NCBI GenBank assembly: GCA_016463765.1
Contig: JAEMQS010000013.1
Span: 1-64,000 of the forward strand
Direction: 5' to 3'
From: Solirubrobacteraceae bacterium
GTDB taxonomy: Bacteria > Actinomycetota > Thermoleophilia > Solirubrobacterales > Solirubrobacteraceae
DNA: 64,000 nucleotides
Within the stretch, counting starts at the first letter, position 1, and each line of letters begins with the position of its first letter. A program made the position numbers and the translations under genes. Positions 1 to 8,835 of this stretch are shown here, piece by piece. Under the pieces are notes generated by a model. The model saw only the letters and a list, made by a program, of their open reading frames with translations, was not told the DNA's origin and ran no database searches.

Positions 1-1940
<1,940 letters not shown>

Positions 1941-1951
1941 GCATCGGGCTC

Positions 1952-1981
1952 CCGGGCCGGTCGCGCACGCGGCCGGCCCGG
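1952..1981. terminator. GC-rich hairpin between convergent genes
   Basis: A 9-bp perfect stem (CCGGGCCGG / CCGGCCCGG) with a 12-nt loop lies just after the katG stop and before the stop of the convergent oxidoreductase gene. There is no T-run on either side, so it would be an actinobacterial-type stem-only terminator working for both strands. Confidence 0.5.
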
Positions 1982-1996
1982 ACGCCTCGGCCGCGG

Positions 1997-3391
1997 TCAG
2001 GCGCGCACCGCGATCGAGCGCACGTCAGCGGGCGGGATGGGGTGGTTGCCGCGGAAGACCTCAGACGGGTCGTACAGCGCCTTGACCAGACGCAGGCGGG
2101 CCCACGTGTCCTCGTCGAAGAACCCGCGCGCATCACCCTGCGCCTCGACGAAGTTCGGGTAGTCGCCGACCTTGAAGCGCTCGACGGCGCGGCTCACCGC
2201 ATCCAGCTCGGCCTGGACGACCCGCGCCGACGGCTCGTCCTGCGGCACGCCGAGCGAGAACATGACGATCTCCCCCGGCAGTGACGCGCGCGCTCCCGCA
2301 CCGGGTGCGCGACGTGCCAACGCCCCGCCCAGGTGGCGGAACTCCACCATGGTCAGCGTCGAGCCCGAGTCCGCACCGGCCGCCGCAACCAGCGCCTCGA
2401 CACCCGGTGCGGGCAGGTCGTCGAGCAGCGCCGTCGCGCTGAGGTACGGCAGCGGGTCGGGCGGATCCATCGCCATGTCGCCGAGGACCTCGGGCGGGGC
2501 CATCGCGAACGTATCGACCGCGGGGCCGAGCGCTCGCACCGGCGCGAGCAGCTTGCGGCCGTCCTCCTCACCGCCCAGGAACGCGCCGAACACGATGGTG
2601 AACGCCTGACCGCGCACCTCGGCGGGGACGTCCGGGATGTCCGGGAACCGCATGAGCTTGATCCAGGTCATCATCTCGTCGGGGAGGTCCGGCAGCAGCG
2701 CGGTCCAGGCGCGGAGGACTGCACCGGCCTGCTCGAGACCGAAGAACAGCGTTCCGGCGTACAGCTGCGCGACGGGGTAGACGGCGAACTCGATCGCCGT
2801 CACCACGCCGAAGTTCCCGTTGCCGCCGCGCAGCGCCCAGAACAGCTCCGGCTCGTGGTCGGCGTCGACGCGGGCGAACCGCCCGTCGGCCGTGACGAGC
2901 TCGATCGCAGTGACGCTGTTGGCCTGCAGCCCGTACTTGCGCGCGAGCCAGCCCATCCCGCCACCCAGCGAGTACCCGGCGATCCCGACGTCGGGTGACG
3001 AGCCGTGCAGCGCCGCCAGGCCGTGCTCGGCCAGCAGCGGTGCCACGCGCTCCCATTTCACCCCCGCACCGACCCGCACGCGCTGCGCTGCAGGATCCAC
3101 GGACACGTCCTGGAGCTCACGGACATCGACGAGCAGGGCGCCCTCGAGCGATCCGTACGGCTTGGCGTTGTGGCCCGTGGCCTGCGCCGCCACACGCAGG
3201 CCCTGCTCCCGCGCGTAGGCGACGGCGGCGATGACGTCATCGGCGTCGCGGGGAAGGGCGATGGCCTCCGGGCGCAGGTCGGCGGTCACGTTGAACGGCT
3301 GCCGGACGGCGTCCCAGTCGGAGTCCGCCGACGTGACGAGGCGGCCCTGCATCTGGGTCGCGAGATCGGTGTGGGGTGCGGTGGAAAGTAT
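1997..3391 (-). CDS. FAD-binding (PCMH/BBE-type) oxidoreductase
   Basis: Berberine-bridge-like flavoprotein oxidase or dehydrogenase; substrate unknown. The N-terminal FAD domain shows ATGHNA (the position of the His that often binds FAD covalently), then GYSLGGGMGWLARKYGL and WALRGGNGNFG. The C-terminal BBE element is FRGNHPIPP. No second Cys for bicovalent FAD is evident. The start is a problem: AAGGAG at 3398-3403 stands six bases before an ATA codon (3391), giving an N-terminus of the usual length, while the ORF-track start (3463) runs into the divergent tetR gene and the first internal ATG (3352) lacks a Shine-Dalgarno. I annotate from the ATA with reservation. Divergence from a TetR gene suggests control by that regulator. 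Confidence 0.85.
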   Translation of the reverse strand: MLSTAPHTDLATQMQGRLVTSADSDWDAVRQPFNVTADLRPEAIALPRDADDVIAAVAYAREQGLRVAAQATGHNAKPYGSLEGALLVDVRELQDVSVDPAAQRVRVGAGVKWERVAPLLAEHGLAALHGSSPDVGIAGYSLGGGMGWLARKYGLQANSVTAIELVTADGRFARVDADHEPELFWALRGGNGNFGVVTAIEFAVYPVAQLYAGTLFFGLEQAGAVLRAWTALLPDLPDEMMTWIKLMRFPDIPDVPAEVRGQAFTIVFGAFLGGEEDGRKLLAPVRALGPAVDTFAMAPPEVLGDMAMDPPDPLPYLSATALLDDLPAPGVEALVAAAGADSGSTLTMVEFRHLGGALARRAPGAGARASLPGEIVMFSLGVPQDEPSARVVQAELDAVSRAVERFKVGDYPNFVEAQGDARGFFDEDTWARLRLVKALYDPSEVFRGNHPIPPADVRSIAVRA

Positions 3392-3456
3392 CGTCAGCTC
3401 CTTTTCGCTGAACGCGGTGTTTAGTGAACGGCGACACGGTACCATCGCTATACGGC

Positions 3457-4068
3457 ATGTCAACCGAAACGCGAAGGTACGAACTGCGGGCCCGCGCCGA
3501 GCGCCAGCGCCAGACCCGCGACCGGATCGCGGCAGCGGCCGCCGAACTCCATGAGCAGCAGGGCGTGGGGCGCACGACGGTCGCGGAGATCGCGCGCCGC
3601 GCCGGGGTCACTCGCGTGACGGTCTACAGCCACTTCGCCGACCTCAGCGAGCTCATCCCCGCCTGCTCGGCGCACTACATGGCACAGCACCCGATGCCCG
3701 ATCTCCAGGACGCACTCGCAGTCACCGACCCGCACGAGCGCCTGGAGATCGTGCTCGGCCGGCTCTACGGGTGGTACCGCGAGACCGAGCCGATGTTCGG
3801 CCGGCTGTTCGCCGAGCGCGCGCTCATCCCGGAGCTCGACGCGCACATGCGCCAGGGGATCGACCGACTGCAGCAGGACCTCGCCGAGGATCTGGCCGCG
3901 GCGTTCAGGCGACGGGGACGCGCGGCGACGGCACTGCGCGTGCTGATCCGCGTGGCGCTCGACTTCCCCACATGGAGGCGGCTCAGCGGCGAGGGGATGC
4001 CGGATGACGCGGCGGCGGCGCTCATGGCGGCCGCCGTGGCACCCCGGGCGCCCGTCAGTCGGCGCTGA
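3457..4068 (+). CDS. TetR-family transcriptional regulator
   Basis: DNA-binding repressor-type protein of about 203 residues. The N-terminal helix-turn-helix reads VAEIARRAGVTRVTVYSHFADLSEL, the standard TetR_N pattern, followed by an all-helical ligand-binding domain without specific motifs. I use ATG at 3457 (MSTETRRYEL); a GTG at 3424 in frame is an alternative. It is divergent from the FAD oxidoreductase, the classical arrangement for a repressor and its target, so it probably controls that gene and itself, with an inducer related to the oxidase substrate (inference). Confidence 0.9.
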   Translation: MSTETRRYELRARAERQRQTRDRIAAAAAELHEQQGVGRTTVAEIARRAGVTRVTVYSHFADLSELIPACSAHYMAQHPMPDLQDALAVTDPHERLEIVLGRLYGWYRETEPMFGRLFAERALIPELDAHMRQGIDRLQQDLAEDLAAAFRRRGRAATALRVLIRVALDFPTWRRLSGEGMPDDAAAALMAAAVAPRAPVSRR

Positions 4069-4564
4069 ACTCCGCCGCGCCGAGCAGCTCACCGAGCTGG
4101 TCGAGCTGCTGCTTGTAGCCCCACTTCATGCCGAAGGCGGCCATCTTGGCCTTGGGCCCGATGCTCGTGATCGCGACGTGCAGCCGGATGCTGGTGGTGC
4201 CGTCGCCCTCCGGCGACAGGGTGAGGTCGTTGACGTGGATGGTCGACCCCTCTTCCTCCCCCTCGGTCCATGACCGGGCGTCGTAGGCGAGCCGCGCGCG
4301 CTCCTCGATGACGCTGAACGTCCCGTCCATCGGCCACCGGGTGCCCTGGTACTTGCCCATCCCCTCACCGGCTTCGGTGACGACATAGATCCGGCCGCCC
4401 ACCCGGAGATCCAGCTCGCACTCAGGCACCGACGTCTTCTCGGGTCCCCACCACTCACGCAGCCTCTCGGCCTGCGTCCAGGCGTCCCACACCGCGTCGA
4501 CCGGGGCGGCGTAGGAGCGCTCGAAGTTGAGGTCCTTCCGCCTGGTCAGGAGCTTGGTGATCAT
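4055..4564 (-). CDS. SRPBCC / AHSA1-family protein
   Basis: A 169-residue START-like (Aha1 homologue) domain protein. Typical motifs are FERSYAAPVDAVWDAWT, LREWWGPEKTSVPECELDLRVGG and the C-terminal GWKQ-like segment seen here as KWGYKQQLDQLGELL. The family binds small hydrophobic ligands; a true function is unknown. The ATG (4564) overlaps the stop of the upstream arsR-like gene as ATGA, so the two are translationally coupled. ArsR plus AHSA1 pairs are common in actinobacteria. The longer ORF-track entry to 4978 reads through the ArsR gene in a shadow frame and was trimmed. Its 3' end overlaps the convergent tetR gene by 14 bases. Confidence 0.9.
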   Translation of the reverse strand: MITKLLTRRKDLNFERSYAAPVDAVWDAWTQAERLREWWGPEKTSVPECELDLRVGGRIYVVTEAGEGMGKYQGTRWPMDGTFSVIEERARLAYDARSWTEGEEEGSTIHVNDLTLSPEGDGTTSIRLHVAITSIGPKAKMAAFGMKWGYKQQLDQLGELLGAAEFSAD

Positions 4565-5235
4565 CGGGCGGCCCGCCTGACGACGTCCGCGATCCTGGCC
4601 CCGGTCGGCTCGTCCAATCCGTTGATGAACCACGCCGACTCGATCATCTGATCGGACGCCCCGTCCTCTGGGGTGAGGTTCGCCTTCTCGGTGATCCCGA
4701 AGGACATGACGCCGTCGTCGACGCGGAAGAAGCAGATGACCGGACCGCTCTTGGTCTTGGCGTATCCCGGCATCCCGTACCAGAGGCGGGGCTTGAGCTC
4801 GGGGACGGTCGCCATGATGACCTCGTGCAGCCGCTTGGCGGTGTCCTGCATCGGCGCGAGCTCTGAGAGCTTCTCGAGCACCGCCGTCTCGTCGTCCACC
4901 TTCGTTCCTGCCATCGTCGCTCCTCTCGTGGTGACCGTGCTGAGGTATCTGCCCAGCGAGTCCAGGCGCACGTCCCACAGTCGTTCGAAGGAATCCACCC
5001 AGTCGCGGATGCGGTCGAACGGCTCTGGTTCGAGGTGGTAGATCCGCCGCCGCGCGACGGGCTCGGCGACGACCAGCCCGGCCTTGCCCAGCGCCGCCAG
5101 ATGCTTGGACACCTGGGGCTGGCGGATGCTCAGGGCATCCGCGACCTCACCCACGGACCTCGGCCCCTCCCGGAGGAGGGAGACGATCTGCAGGCGGCTC
5201 GGTTCGCCCAGGGCGCTGAACGTCGTCGCTTCCAT
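4561..5235 (-). CDS. ArsR-type HTH regulator fused to a DUF1801 domain
   Basis: Residues 1 to about 95 are an ArsR winged helix (FSALGEPSRLQIVSLL, then IRQPQVSKHLAALGKAGLV). Residues from about 108 form a DUF1801/YdhG-like domain (LHEVIMATVPELKPRLWYGMPGYA, GPVICFFRVDDGVMSFGI). Metal-binding Cys pairs of ArsR/SmtB sensors are absent, so it is of the non-metal, SRPBCC-associated subtype. The two domains are separate genes in most relatives, and a good ribosome site (GAGAGGAGCGACG then ATG, 4914) marks the old boundary, so a free DUF1801 protein may also be made. I start at ATG 5235 because a promoter predicts transcription to begin on exactly that A; the ORF-track GTG at 5241 would lie upstream of it. 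Confidence 0.88.
   Translation of the reverse strand: MEATTFSALGEPSRLQIVSLLREGPRSVGEVADALSIRQPQVSKHLAALGKAGLVVAEPVARRRIYHLEPEPFDRIRDWVDSFERLWDVRLDSLGRYLSTVTTRGATMAGTKVDDETAVLEKLSELAPMQDTAKRLHEVIMATVPELKPRLWYGMPGYAKTKSGPVICFFRVDDGVMSFGITEKANLTPEDGASDQMIESAWFINGLDEPTGARIADVVRRAAR
4914..4927 (-). promoter_or_regulatory. internal ribosome-binding site within the arsR-DUF1801 fusion
   Basis: The minus strand reads GAGAGGAGCGACG before the ATG at 4914, an almost ideal Shine-Dalgarno and spacing in the middle of a continuous reading frame. It probably lets the DUF1801 part (about 117 residues) be made alone as well as within the fusion. Confidence 0.5.
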
Positions 5236-5241
5236 GCGCAC

Positions 5242-5270
5242 AACCTAGATCCGGCACATATTCCTGTCAA
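5242..5270 (-). promoter_or_regulatory. leaderless promoter of the arsR operon
   Basis: On the minus strand TTGACA (5270-5265) is followed by exactly 17 bases and TAGGTT (5247-5242). Six bases later lies the ATG at 5235, so the predicted transcript begins at the start codon with no leader. The -35 box lies inside the palindromic operator. Confidence 0.65.
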
Positions 5271-5279
5271 GGAATATGT
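5256..5279. promoter_or_regulatory. 24-bp palindromic operator of the arsR operon
   Basis: ACATATTCCT and AGGAATATGT form a perfect 10-bp inverted repeat around GTCA. Size and AT-rich half-sites fit ArsR-family operators. It covers the -35 box of the arsR promoter and touches the stop codon of the upstream DUF1697 gene, so autorepression by occluding RNA polymerase is the obvious reading. Confidence 0.7.
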
Positions 5280-5836
5280 CAGTCGGCAGGCTTCTCGTCG
5301 AGAAGCGCGAGCAACTTGCGCATCGTCGCCCAGCTGCGGATCGTCATGCGCTCGTACTCGGGGGTGCCGACGATCTTCCCCATCCGACTCTTGGTCCGCT
5401 CCGCAGACAGCCGCTGGAAGTAGAGGACGCCGGTCCCGGGCCACGCCTCGTCGACGCCTTCGCGCAACTGGACCACGCCCATCGCCTGCCTGCTCGTGAG
5501 CGGCGCCTTGAGAAAGACCGCGTCGCTGTGGTGCTTGTCGGGCTCGGCGCCAAAGCGCTCCGGCGCCTTCGCGACGACGCTGCGGAACTGCTGCTCGGAA
5601 CGGACCACCACGAGAACGGGGAACCCGAGCGCGCGTTCGAGCGTCGCCTCGACGTGGTCCTCGATCTCGGCGGCGGGCCGGTCGCTCTCGACGATGACGT
5701 TGCCTGACTGGATGTACGTGCGCACGCGGTCGTAACCGGCGTGCTCCAGCATCGCGCGCAGGTCCGCCATCGGGACCTTCCTCTTGCCGCCGACGTTGAT
5801 CCCGCGCAGGAGCACGACGTATCGCCTTCGAGCCAT
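5279..5836 (-). CDS. DUF1697 protein
   Basis: Conserved 185-residue protein of the DUF1697 family. The start YVVLLRGINVGGKRKVPMADLRAMLE and the following YIQSGNVIVES are the diagnostic family blocks. The biochemical role is unknown; family members are cytoplasmic and widespread in actinobacteria. The stop codon overlaps the last base of the arsR operator, and the gene is in the same direction as the arsR operon, but the strong promoter between them suggests the operon downstream is transcribed separately. Confidence 0.9.
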   Translation of the reverse strand: MARRRYVVLLRGINVGGKRKVPMADLRAMLEHAGYDRVRTYIQSGNVIVESDRPAAEIEDHVEATLERALGFPVLVVVRSEQQFRSVVAKAPERFGAEPDKHHSDAVFLKAPLTSRQAMGVVQLREGVDEAWPGTGVLYFQRLSAERTKSRMGKIVGTPEYERMTIRSWATMRKLLALLDEKPAD

Positions 5837-5892
5837 AGGCTGACCGTACCCGTCGCCCTGGCTTTCGCAACGACACCAGACGGAGGAACGCC

Positions 5893-6207
5893 GTGAGCGC
5901 AGCTGATCGCGTCGAGATGCTCGGAGCTGACGGCCGGCCGCTGGGCTGGACCTACGATCGCGTCCGGTACGACCTCGTCACCGAGCAGGTCTTCGTCGCC
6001 GTCGAGGCACTAGCCGATGCCGACGGGGACGCCCTGTTGAAGGAGGTCGTCGCGTTTGTCCAGACCCAACTCGGCGAGCATCCGGCGTTCCCGTCCGGCC
6101 GTCTGACGAACGCCACGCGGTACGTCGCCGCTGACCTGCAGGGCCGAGGCACGTTGATGCGCGTGGGACACCGCAGCCCTCAGCGCCTCCGGCGCGTCGC
6201 CGGCTGA
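5893..6207 (+). CDS. hypothetical protein (104 aa)
   Basis: Not recognised. GTG start at 5893 is preceded by GGAGG with normal spacing, and codon positions show the strong third-position GC of real genes. The sequence is a small alpha/beta protein without signal peptide or membrane segment (RVRYDLVTEQVFVAVEAL). It is divergent from the DUF1697 gene with 56 bases between them. No function can be inferred. Confidence 0.6.
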   Translation: MSAADRVEMLGADGRPLGWTYDRVRYDLVTEQVFVAVEALADADGDALLKEVVAFVQTQLGEHPAFPSGRLTNATRYVAADLQGRGTLMRVGHRSPQRLRRVAG

Positions 6208-6224
6208 GGGCGCCTCGGGCGTTT

Positions 6225-6448
6225 GAACGTCGAGATGTGGCGGTTGGCGGCGTCGAACGTCGGGGCGTGGTGGCTGGCGCGACCACATTTCGACGCTGGG
6301 TTTCCACCCCGCGCTCGACCGGCCTGGCGGCCCAGGCAGGCCCCGGCGGTCGCGTGGACACCGTCCGAACAACTGAGCGTCGGAATGTGGCGGCCGCTGC
6401 CACCACATTCCGACGCTCACCCCGCAGAACCGCCCCATTCCGACGTTC
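6225..6448. repeat. cluster of six 16-base repeats in both orientations
   Basis: A unit close to GAGCGTCGGAATGTGG occurs at 6225, 6255 and 6375 on the plus strand, and as its reverse complement at about 6283, 6403 and 6433. Units at 6375-6390 and 6403-6418 are a perfect 16-bp inverted pair with a 12-nt loop. The region between the orphan gene and tRNA-fMet (about 340 bases) holds this cluster, a tRNA terminator and no convincing gene. Confidence 0.75.
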
Positions 6449-6482
6449 GGACGCATGAGGCGCCATGTGGCCCCAGAACGAC

Positions 6483-6509
6483 GAAAGCCCCCTGGCGAGA
6501 GGGGGCTTC
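6483..6509 (-). terminator. intrinsic terminator downstream of tRNA-fMet
   Basis: GAAGCCCCC and GGGGGCTTTC form a 9-bp stem with an 8-nt loop. Read on the minus strand the stem is followed by TTTCGTCGTT. It lies about 40 bases past the 3' end of the tRNA and is the likely end of its transcript. Confidence 0.75.
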
Positions 6510-6547
6510 CGGGCTGGTTCCATGCCGGCGAACCGTCATGAAACCAA

Positions 6548-6621
<74 letters not shown>

Positions 6622-6693
6622 GCGTGGACCGATCACTATAGCGCGCCGAGACAGGCTTCGACGCCGCGGGTCGACATGCAAGGATCGGTCCTG

Positions 6694-7617
6694 ATGGCCA
6701 TCGTCCACGTCACCCGCGAGCTTCCCGGAGACGCGCTCCAGCGCATTCCCGCGGCCGGGCACAAGCTCGTGGTGCACCCCGGCACGATGCCGCCGACGCC
6801 CGCCGAGCTGCGCCGTGTCGCCGCGGACGCCGATGCGCTGATCACCACCCTCGCCGACCGCGTCAACGCCGAGCTCCTCGACGCCGCGCCCCGGCTGAAG
6901 GTCGTCGCCAACTACGCGGTCGGCACGGACAACATCGACGTGCAGGCCGCGCACCGCCGCGACATCGCCGTCGGCGTGACGCCCGACGTCCTGACCGACG
7001 CCACGGCCGACCTCGCGATGACGCTGCTGCTCGCCGTCGCGCGACAGGTTCCGGTCGCAGCCCGCGCCGTGATCGACGGGGCATGGACGACCTGGGACCC
7101 CTCGGGGTACCTCGGCCTGGGGCTGCGCGACGCCCGGCTGCTGATCGTCGGCGCCGGCCGGATCGGCCGGGCCACCGGCGAGCGTGCCGCGGCGTTCGGC
7201 ATGCAGGTCACCTACGCCGGCCGCGACGCCGACCTGCACGCGCTGCTGCCCGACGCCGACGTCGTCTCCCTGCACGTGCCGCTCTCCCCGCAGACGCGCA
7301 AGCTGATCGGCGAGCAGGAGCTCGCCGCGATGAAACCCGGCGCGCTGCTCGTCAACACCGCCCGCGGCGGGCTGGTCGACCAGGACGCGCTGGTCGACGC
7401 ACTCGAGCGCGGCCACCTCGGCGGCGCCGGACTCGACGTCATGACGCCCGAGCCGCTGCCGCCGCACGACCCGCTGCTCGCCCTCCCGAACGTGCTCGTC
7501 CTCCCGCACATCGGGTCGGCCACCGTCGCGGCGCGCCACCGGATGACCGAGCTCGCGGTCGAGAACGTCCTCGCCGCGCTCGACGGGGACCCGCTGCCCA
7601 ACCCCGCGAAGGGCTGA
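6694..7617 (+). CDS. D-2-hydroxyacid dehydrogenase (glyoxylate/hydroxypyruvate reductase type)
   Basis: NAD(P)H-dependent reductase of 2-keto acids, 307 residues. The nucleotide fold is GAGRIGRATGERAAAFG, the catalytic Arg lies in NTARGGLVDQDAL, the Glu in DVMTPEPLPPHDPL and the His in LPHIGSAT. The segment after the second strand (TYAGRD) lacks the acidic residue that fixes NAD, so NADPH is plausible. ATG 6694 is chosen because AAGGA lies nine bases upstream; ATG 6676 is the ORF-track alternative. Three bases separate it from the following ppx-like gene, so the two form an operon. Exact substrate cannot be told from sequence. Confidence 0.92.
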   Translation: MAIVHVTRELPGDALQRIPAAGHKLVVHPGTMPPTPAELRRVAADADALITTLADRVNAELLDAAPRLKVVANYAVGTDNIDVQAAHRRDIAVGVTPDVLTDATADLAMTLLLAVARQVPVAARAVIDGAWTTWDPSGYLGLGLRDARLLIVGAGRIGRATGERAAAFGMQVTYAGRDADLHALLPDADVVSLHVPLSPQTRKLIGEQELAAMKPGALLVNTARGGLVDQDALVDALERGHLGGAGLDVMTPEPLPPHDPLLALPNVLVLPHIGSATVAARHRMTELAVENVLAALDGDPLPNPAKG

Positions 7618-7620
7618 CCC

Positions 7621-8553
7621 GTGCGCGTCGCCGTCGTCGACATCGGCACGAACTCCACCCGGCTGCTCGTCGCCGACGTCGAGGACGGCACCGAGCGGGT
7701 CACCGAGCTGGAGCGACGCTCGATCGTGACGCGCCTCGGCGAGGGTGTCGACCAGACGGGCCGCCTCGGCGACGCGCCGATGCAGCGGGTCTTCGACGTG
7801 CTGGAGACCTACCGGCAGCTCATCGACGAGCACGGCGCCACCGCGACGTTCGCCGTGCTGACCAGCGCGACGCGCGACGCGGAGAACGGCCCGCAGTTCA
7901 CCGCCACGGTGCGCGACCGCTTCGGGCTCGACGCGCACACGATCGACGGCGACACCGAGGCCAACCTCACGTTCACGGGCGCGACCTCGGAGCGCCCGGA
8001 CGACGGCCAGGAGATCGTCGTCGTGGACATCGGCGGCGGCTCGACGGAGTTCGTCGTCGGCCGCGACGGCCACGTCGACTTCCACGTCTCCACCCAGGTC
8101 GGGGTGGTCCGCCAGGGCGAGCGGTACCTCAAGCACGACCCGCCCGAGCACCACGAGATGGAGGCGATGGCCCACGAGGTCCGCGACATCTACCGGACCG
8201 CCGTGCCCGACGACCTGCGTGCGAAGACCACGAGCGGCATCGCCGTCGCCGGCACCGCCACGCAGTCGGCGGCCATCGACCTCGAGCTCGAGCCCTACGA
8301 CGTCTCCCGCGTGCACGGCCACGTCCTGGAGCTCGCCACCCTTGAACTGCTGCTCGCCCGTCTCGCGCAGATGCCGCTGAAGGAGCGGGTGCGGGTCGTC
8401 GGGCTCGATCCCGACCGTGCGCCGACCATCGTCGCGGGGGTCGCGATGCTCATCGAAGCGCTCCGCGCGTACGGCCTCGAGCGCGTCGAAGTCAGCGAGC
8501 ACGACATCTTGCGCGGCGCCGCACTCGCGCTCGCCCGCGGAAATGTCACGTAA
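7621..8553 (+). CDS. ppx: Ppx/GppA-family phosphatase
   Basis: Exopolyphosphatase or pppGpp phosphohydrolase of the ASKHA fold, about 310 residues, the short actinobacterial form. The phosphate-binding motifs are VVDIGTNSTRLLV at the start and VVDIGGGSTEFVVG in the middle; HGHVLEL and AGVAMLIEALRAYG complete the family pattern. It would act on polyphosphate or the stringent-response nucleotide. GTG start three bases after the dehydrogenase stop implies cotranscription. In many actinobacteria this gene stands near eno and divIC; here it is about 24 kb away. The stop codon overlaps the terminator hairpin. Confidence 0.93.
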   Translation: MRVAVVDIGTNSTRLLVADVEDGTERVTELERRSIVTRLGEGVDQTGRLGDAPMQRVFDVLETYRQLIDEHGATATFAVLTSATRDAENGPQFTATVRDRFGLDAHTIDGDTEANLTFTGATSERPDDGQEIVVVDIGGGSTEFVVGRDGHVDFHVSTQVGVVRQGERYLKHDPPEHHEMEAMAHEVRDIYRTAVPDDLRAKTTSGIAVAGTATQSAAIDLELEPYDVSRVHGHVLELATLELLLARLAQMPLKERVRVVGLDPDRAPTIVAGVAMLIEALRAYGLERVEVSEHDILRGAALALARGNVT

Positions 8554-8582
8554 CGCCGCTATGCACTTCGCATAACGGCGTT
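8552..8582 (+). terminator. terminator after ppx
   Basis: AACGCCGCTATGC and GCATAACGGCGTT pair with one mismatch over 13 bp around a 5-nt loop, beginning in the ppx stop codon. A short T-run (GTTTTT) follows ten bases later. Confidence 0.75.
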
Positions 8583-8623
8583 ATTGCACCGTTTTTCGAC
8601 CTGCATGGACGCATGTCGGATTG

Positions 8624-8825
8624 CCGGATACCCCGTCCAGTGGCGATAGTCCTGGGTGTACGGGGGGACCAGCAATGTGTCTTCCCACCCATAGGTTCGG
8701 GCGACCGCGTCACGAAAGTGGCGCCTCCCGCCGTCCGAGTCGCGTACACATCCCGGCCCTACGGAACGTACCCCTGCCCGTCCTGTTGGGGCCTCGCGCG
8801 GAACCCGCCTCTGGCGGGTTTCGCC
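8624..8825 (+). ncRNA. possible structured small RNA with its own promoter and terminator
   Basis: The 280-base gap between two convergent genes contains TTGCCG, 18 bases, then GATAGT, a fair sigma-70 promoter predicting a start near 8658. Downstream are the helix GTGTACG/CGTACAC, a nested hairpin GCGTCAC-GAAA-GTGGCGC with a GNRA loop, and finally a strong terminator at 8802-8820. No open frame here looks coding. I cannot match it to a known family; 6S RNA was considered but not supported. Confidence 0.35.
8802..8820. terminator. terminator at end of the 8.6-8.8 kb intergenic region
   Basis: AACCCGCC-TCT-GGCGGGTT is a perfect 8-bp stem followed by TTCG on the plus strand. On the minus strand it lies about 15 bases past the stop of the winged-helix gene, so it may serve both directions. 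Confidence 0.7.
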
Positions 8826-8835
8826 GGTTAAGGCT

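Noticed and set aside
4055-4978. 307-codon frame joining SRPBCC to an upstream Arg-rich segment
   Set aside because: The first 137 codons are a shadow of the ArsR-DUF1801 gene; the true start is the coupled ATG at 4564.
8546-8749. Minus-strand ORF of 67 codons in the 8.6 kb gap
   Set aside because: No ribosome site, runs through the ppx terminator hairpin, and composition is not protein-like.
8624-8825. 6S RNA, SRP RNA or riboswitch
   Set aside because: Diagnostic sequence blocks (for example the SRP GGAAGGAAGC-type loop) are absent, and no co-directional gene follows that a riboswitch could control.
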